Shown here: positions 59,480 through 64,000 of the stretch, in pieces
Layout of the letters: the number at the start of each line of letters is the position of its first letter
Numbering within the stretch: the first letter of the stretch is position 1
Assembly: GCA_948567375.1 (NCBI GenBank)
Contig: OX419760.1
Span: forward strand, 19,096,001-19,160,000
From: Lunularia cruciata
Lineage: Eukaryota; Streptophyta; Marchantiopsida; Lunulariales; Lunulariaceae
Length of the DNA stretch: 64,000 nucleotides
Direction: 5' to 3'
Made by a program: the position numbers and the translations under genes
The notes under the pieces: generated by a model
The model's database searches: none
What the model was told of the DNA's origin: nothing
Seen by the model: the letters and a program-made list of their open reading frames with translations, nothing else

Positions 59480-61135
59480 CTGTACCAATATCTTCACTCT
59501 GTGACCTCAATAACTCCTCTTGTATGCACTGAGAGAGATACCACCAAAGCCTTTGCAAATATACACAGAAAGGCCGATGCATGCCAACCTGGCACCATCT
59601 CCTCATTTATCTCACCATGCCAACGTGCTCTGGTCTGATCCTGCTGGCTGGGACATGGGTTTCTACTCAACCCATCTTCATCACGGTTCACCACTCCAGG
59701 TCTGTGAACAACCGTGAAATCATACTCCTGTAAAATCAAAGCCCATCATGCAAGCTTTCCTGAAAGCTTATCGGACTCCATCAACCACTTCAGTGGCTGA
59801 TGATCAATGATGAGAGTGAAGGGGTTACCAAATAGGTAACATCGGAAATGTGCTACTGCCCAAACTGCTGCCAAGTACTCTCCCTCATATGAACTATACT
59901 TTGCCTCCGCTGAATTGTTGGAGCGACTAGCATAGGCCACCACAAACTCCTTCCCCTCATCATCATGCTAGGTGAGCACCGCTCCAAGCCCCAACATACT
60001 CCAATCAGTGTGAACATGAAATGGTCATCTCCTGATCGGTCTCCTCAAAATAGGAGCAGATGTCAACCTCTCCTTGAGCTCTACAAAAGCTCTCTCCTGC
60101 TCATCTCCCCGACACCACTCATGTGTAAGCTTGGTCAGCCTTGTCAAGGCCTTGGCAATGGCACTAAATCCTCTAACATAGCGGCGATAGAAGTTTGCCA
60201 ACCCAAGGAATGCTCGCACTCTGCTCACATCCGTAGGCCGAGGAATATGTGCAATAGCCTCCACCTTGGTCTGCTGGACACCAAGTCCTCCGGGGTAGAT
60301 AGTGTGATCCAAATACTCAACCTGCTCGTGGAAGAACCTACACTTCTCAGGATGTAATTTGAGTCTATGAGATCTCAACCTCTCAAACACCTCCAACAAC
60401 TGTCTCTCATGCTCCTCCACAGTAGTACTATAAACCAAAATGTCATCAATATAGCACCAAGCAAAATCCAATCCAGCTAGGATCCTATCTATGACCCTCT
60501 GGAACTTAGCAGGAGCGTTCTTCAACCCAAATGGTAAGAACCTCCACTGATATAACAAATCCTTGCCGTGAGGATCAATAGCCCAAAATGTTGTCTTGGA
60601 CTTATCCTCCTCCTTGATCGGCAACTGATGATATCCCGCTTGAAGATCCAAAGTACTGAAGACCTTTGCATGCCCAATCGCATCAAAAATCTCCTTCGGT
60701 GTAGGCATGGCATACCAATCAGCCCTGGTCTGTCGGTTGATAGGACGGTAATCTCCACACATCCGCCTATCTGTATAGTTGCCATGCATATCCTTCTTGG
60801 CTGGTATCACTGTCGCTGATGCATACTCTCCATGTGAAATCTCCACCAAACCAGCCTCAAAAAGGTCACTACTCCGGCTCTGAATCAATGTCCTCTCCAT
60901 ATCACTATATCGATAAGGACATTGGAAAATTGGTGTGTCACTAGTCAGCTCAATCCGTATACTGGGTCCCTTTAGAGCACCAAAATCCTTCATATTGAAG
61001 GCAAAACAACTCGTGTGACTCCTCAAGAACCTCCAAACCCTCCGTCTTTCCTCTCCAGTAAGCTTGGGTCCAAGATCTGGCTCCCAAGTATCCTCTATAA
61101 CTATAGTAGGAGTGGAAGACGTACTGACTGGCTCC
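59480..61135 (-). pseudogene. reverse transcriptase and RNase H of the best copy
   Basis: An open frame of 333 codons (61026-60025) holds the RT: SATVIPAKKD, FSTLDLQAGYHQL, the FLPFGLKNAPAKFQ block and WCYIDDILVYS with the catalytic DD at about 60445. The thumb follows (FLGLANFYRRYVRGFS). After a TGA, RNase H continues with HTDWSMLGLGAVL, AEAKYSSYEGEYLA, and IIDHQPLKWL (59943-59746). After a second TGA comes WALILQEYDFTVVHRPG (59739-59690). All expected acidic RNase H residues are visible. Confidence 0.92.
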
Positions 61136-63007
61136 TACACTGGGCCCTTGGGAGCAATAGTGTCATGCTCCCGACCACTAGAGGTCCCAACCTCTATGTG
61201 AAAAACTCCCTCCACTCTGGTTGCAAGCTCCACACGTCCTCTAGCTGCATCCCATGTGGACCAAGGGTGTAATCCAAGTAGCCCACGCTCACCTGGATGG
61301 ACTCCAAGTAGACCACTCTCCCTAGTAGCTACCGGATGTGTCCCAAGAATACCATGTCCACTCGGTCCATCACCCCCAGCATGTGCCTGAATCGTCTCGA
61401 TAGGCACATGGCTCACAAGTGTCCGAGTGGTGATGCCTATCAAGCGCATCCTACACTGCTCTGCCAAGCCAAGGCTCACAATCCAGGTCAAACAGTTCAG
61501 GTCCATAGCTTGACCTAACACTTGACGCCTAGATGCCTTTGACACTGCTGGAACAGCGGTAATACCGGTGCTAAAACCCATCACCCGCTCTCTCTCATCA
61601 GCATTCGGCTCCACCAACTGCTGTAACTGTGAGTCCCAAACAAGTCCAGGTCCTCTCTCTCAAAAAGCATGAGAGCATCGGAAACTCATGAGTGTGGGAA
61701 ATGCAGCTCTAGGCTGTCCAACTAGGTTCACCATTGCCATAGGTGACCTATCAGCCACTACCACTATCTGAGACTGACGCCCAACATCCAAGATATCATC
61801 AACAAGAATGTGGTCAAGTCGATGAATCCCATCATAAGCACGCTGTAGAACCTCTCTGGGTAAGAGGTTCGTCCACCAAAGACAAAGACGATGAGCCCGT
61901 GATCCCACTCTGGCTGCATCTAACAATACAGCAGGTCCCATCCAAGAATGGACCTGATGTGTACTCGCCACCACTCTAGTGCAAGAATCACCCATCAAAG
62001 GAACGTTCTCCAAAAGGTAAGCTGGAGAAACAGATTGATGCACTTGGAGATGTCGTAGTATCCATAACATCTCCCAAAACACACCAGAATGAGGATCCTG
62101 AAGACCCAAACCGCGGCCTGCACGTGTATGTCCCTGACATGGCCATCCAGAAATCACCAAGTGAATAGGCCCAAGTCTCTCTAGGTCATGCGCCCCCAAT
62201 AAGGAAATGTCTCCTGGTAAGGCCTTTTGATAACCTCTGACTGCTGACATCGGTAATAACTCCGGATACCAATAGGCCAAGTGTGCCACATGATGTAGAG
62301 AGACTCGCCTAACAGTCTCATCTTTCTCTACATACAAGTACCTCTGTACTCGTATACCCGCATGTAACACCGCAACTAGTCCGGTGCTGATCCCACCAAA
62401 CAACTCCAATAGACATATCCCCTCTACTAGATATTGCCAAGCAATGAGTGTGGTATCCAGAGGTGTCAAAGCAATCGCCTCTGGAGGCTCATCCTCACAC
62501 TCATCCCCTGATGGAACGAAGGCTCCACTCCAAGCCTGCTGCACCAACTGATCTGCATGCTGCTGCAATGCCTCCTCTGAACTCCACAATGGAACATCCA
62601 AGGTGGATGGAACAATCTCACTCGTACTCCATAGCCGAGTGATCTCCTCTGGTACTGGAGTATCCTCTGCATGGGCGTTCCACTCCAACAAGTCATTAGG
62701 CCAAGTAACTGCACCACTGAAAGCTAAAACTGATGCTGCCATGGTCCCGGACTGTAGTGAGCCAAGACTGCCACTACTGAAGCGTACTGGTAGGCGACAT
62801 ACCCGTTCCTCACCAGACTGCCAACCAGGTCTATAAGAGGTTGTCTCCTCCCAATAGTCAATGCTGAAACCCATAGGGTATAACACTGCTCCCCCAACTA
62901 GCACATCATATGACTCAGCTATCATCACAATAGCCTGAGCTCTCACCACCGAGCTATCAATCGGATGATCAGGCTGAACCTGGACAACAAGCTCCACACG
63001 TGTGATG
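61136..63007 (-). pseudogene. C5-cytosine DNA methyltransferase domain between retropepsin and RT
   Basis: A 445-codon open frame (62997-61660) starts with the end of the protease (DVLVGGAVLYPMG), then a spacer of about 150 residues, then the MTase. Motif I is LLELFGGISTG (about 62415-62383). Motif II is YVEKDE. Motif IV is ISGWPCQGH (about 62155-62130) with the catalytic Cys. Motif VI is LLENVP (about 62015). Motif VIII is SRAHRLCLWW. Past one TGA, the frame continues at 61617 with ERVMGFSTGITAV and RRQVLGQAMDLN, which are motifs IX/X. The motif order is the standard I-to-X, not the permuted DRM order. Closest class by eye is DNMT3/DRM-like, but that needs a tree. Such enzymes methylate cytosine in DNA. 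Confidence 0.88.
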
Positions 63008-64000
63008 TATTATGTCAAACCATCACCTAGAGATGTCTGGATCTGAAATGGACACCTCTCCACATCGGTCTTTTGTAACTCCAGACCGACAATTGCAGCC
63101 TTCCCCAACATAAGGGGCTGCGCACCAGAGTCTAACAAGACTCTCTGTGGTGTATAGACCTTCCCTAAAGGTCCCACCAAACAAAAAATCCCCCTCTGGT
63201 TATCCAATAGGACAACACCAAGTGTAAACCGCACTCTCTCAAAGGCCAGTCTAGCTGGCAACTCCTCCAGTCTAGCCGCTGCTGCCTGCCATAAACCACT
63301 GGTTGCTGAACGGATCCCATGCTCCTCAACCAAGTCAGCTCCACTACCAACCACCTCTGCTCCAGTAGTAGGAACTACACCATCCCTACTCTCACACAAT
63401 GTGGCAGCCAACCGGAACACTGGGGCTGGGTCAACCCCCAATGTAAACATGTCACTGGCTGAAAACAAAGGATGCCACATAATCAGCTGAGCCGCCTCCA
63501 ACATCATGCTAGACTCAGTCTGTGTAGTAGTAGGTGGCTGACTAGTAGGTAGTCCATCATGTACTCCATCACCACCTACCACACCTGCACTAGGACGTCT
63601 AGGAACCATGGATGTCATCTGCAATGCCTCAGATAGCGTGAAAGACTGGGGAAGTCTGACCTGTCTCCCAACCTCTCCTCTTTGTGGGTCCAACTCCACT
63701 GATGCTCCTCTAGGCTCTGGAGCACGTACTGCACTCCTAGTCACTGCTGCAGATGTATCCACCTGTGCTGCTCCGCACATGAAGTCCAAAGCATCTCTAT
63801 CACCAACATATGAGGTGGAAGCCTCAGCACCCGAATCTAATCTCCTCTGAGCAATAGCCATACTAGCCAATCTTTGCTCCAACTGCTCAATCCGAGTAGC
63901 CATAGCTGTGTCAGAAGTAAGGGCAGGTACTGCACCCCTACTAGGTGTAGATCCTCTACCACCACCTCTACCACCTCGTCCTCCATGAATTGGAGCTCCT
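63008..64000 (-). pseudogene. gag C-terminal part and retropepsin of the best copy (runs off the window edge)
   Basis: From the edge the frame reads a Gly/Arg-rich stretch, then MATRIEQLEQRLASMAIAQRR (63903-63844), a short coiled-coil-like segment, a linker, and RVLLDSGAQPLMLGKA at about 63150. DSGA is the aspartic-protease active site. A single TAA at about 63010 separates it from the remaining protease residues, which continue in the same frame into the methyltransferase block. Gag capsid lies outside the window. Confidence 0.82.

Larger units (their letters stand above)
57198..64000 (-). mobile_element. best copy of the MTase-PHD Ty3/gypsy element (5' end outside the window)
   Basis: In element sense from the right edge: gag end, retropepsin, C5-DNA methyltransferase, RT, RNase H, integrase, PHD, then 3' repeats B1 (57860-57756), A2 (57753-57303) and B2 (57302-57198). 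The polyprotein stays in a single frame from 64000 down to about 59494 apart from a few stops, then has one small frameshift before integrase. Stops include TGA where the family logic expects Arg (CGA) and TAG where Gln (CAG) is expected. It is the youngest copy here and still CG-rich compared with the others. Confidence 0.9.

Noticed and set aside
60025-61026. 333-codon frame taken as a host gene
   Set aside because: It is the RT domain of the MTase gypsy element. Flanking protease, RNase H and integrase pieces in the same orientation show it belongs to the transposon.
57198-64000. Classification of the MTase element as DIRS/Ngaro (tyrosine recombinase) because of its split repeats and methyltransferase
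   Set aside because: The element encodes a DDE integrase with a D-D-35-E triad and a retropepsin. No tyrosine-recombinase motif was found, and the methyltransferase is a C5-cytosine enzyme, not the N6-adenine type of DIRS elements.

Overview
This window looks like nuclear DNA of a streptophyte plant. My best guess is a non-seed land plant or a charophyte, but the species cannot be named from sequence alone. The evidence is intron-rich genes with GT-AG introns of about 100-1200 nt, a plant-type mitochondrial biotin synthase, an ORC1 with the plant PHD-in-BAH arrangement, and Ty3/gypsy retrotransposons nested in one another.

Host genes form two islands. Island 1 (about 4.9-16.8 kb) holds a histidine acid phosphatase of the lysophosphatidic-acid-phosphatase (ACP6) type on the + strand, a ZNF511-like C2H2 zinc-finger gene on the + strand, and biotin synthase (BIO2) on the - strand, convergent with the zinc-finger gene. 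Island 2 (38.6-47.6 kb) is a 17-exon ORC1 gene on the + strand. Its splice phases all close and give a protein of about 1541 aa. The N-terminal half carries about eight AT-hooks, and E2F-like sites lie upstream.

The rest is mostly transposable elements. The notable family is a Ty3/gypsy element whose polyprotein reads gag - retropepsin - C5-cytosine DNA methyltransferase - RT - RNase H - DDE integrase - PHD finger. So one element carries a methylation writer and a chromatin-reader-like module. Its best copy runs on the - strand from 57.2 kb past the right edge of the window, with only a handful of stops and one frameshift. A much older + strand copy spans 19.5-32.3 kb. Three 5'-truncated - strand units sit head-to-tail next to the best copy (50.1-57.2 kb). 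Its terminal repeats are split: a part A (about 440-450 bp) and a part B (105 bp) are laid out A1 - coding - B1 - A2 - B2. That layout is known from Ngaro/VIPER-type tyrosine-recombinase elements and is unexpected beside a DDE integrase.

A second element, a chromodomain-bearing Ty3/gypsy chromovirus (25151-30812), is inserted in the old + strand copy with a clean 5-bp target duplication. Its LTRs are packed with GAA/TTC inverted repeats just upstream of a TATA box, which match heat-shock elements. A solo LTR of the same family lies at 34.7 kb. A third LTR family is present as solo LTRs at 35.9 and 52.8 kb. The remaining intergenic DNA is AT-rich and holds several short tandem duplications.
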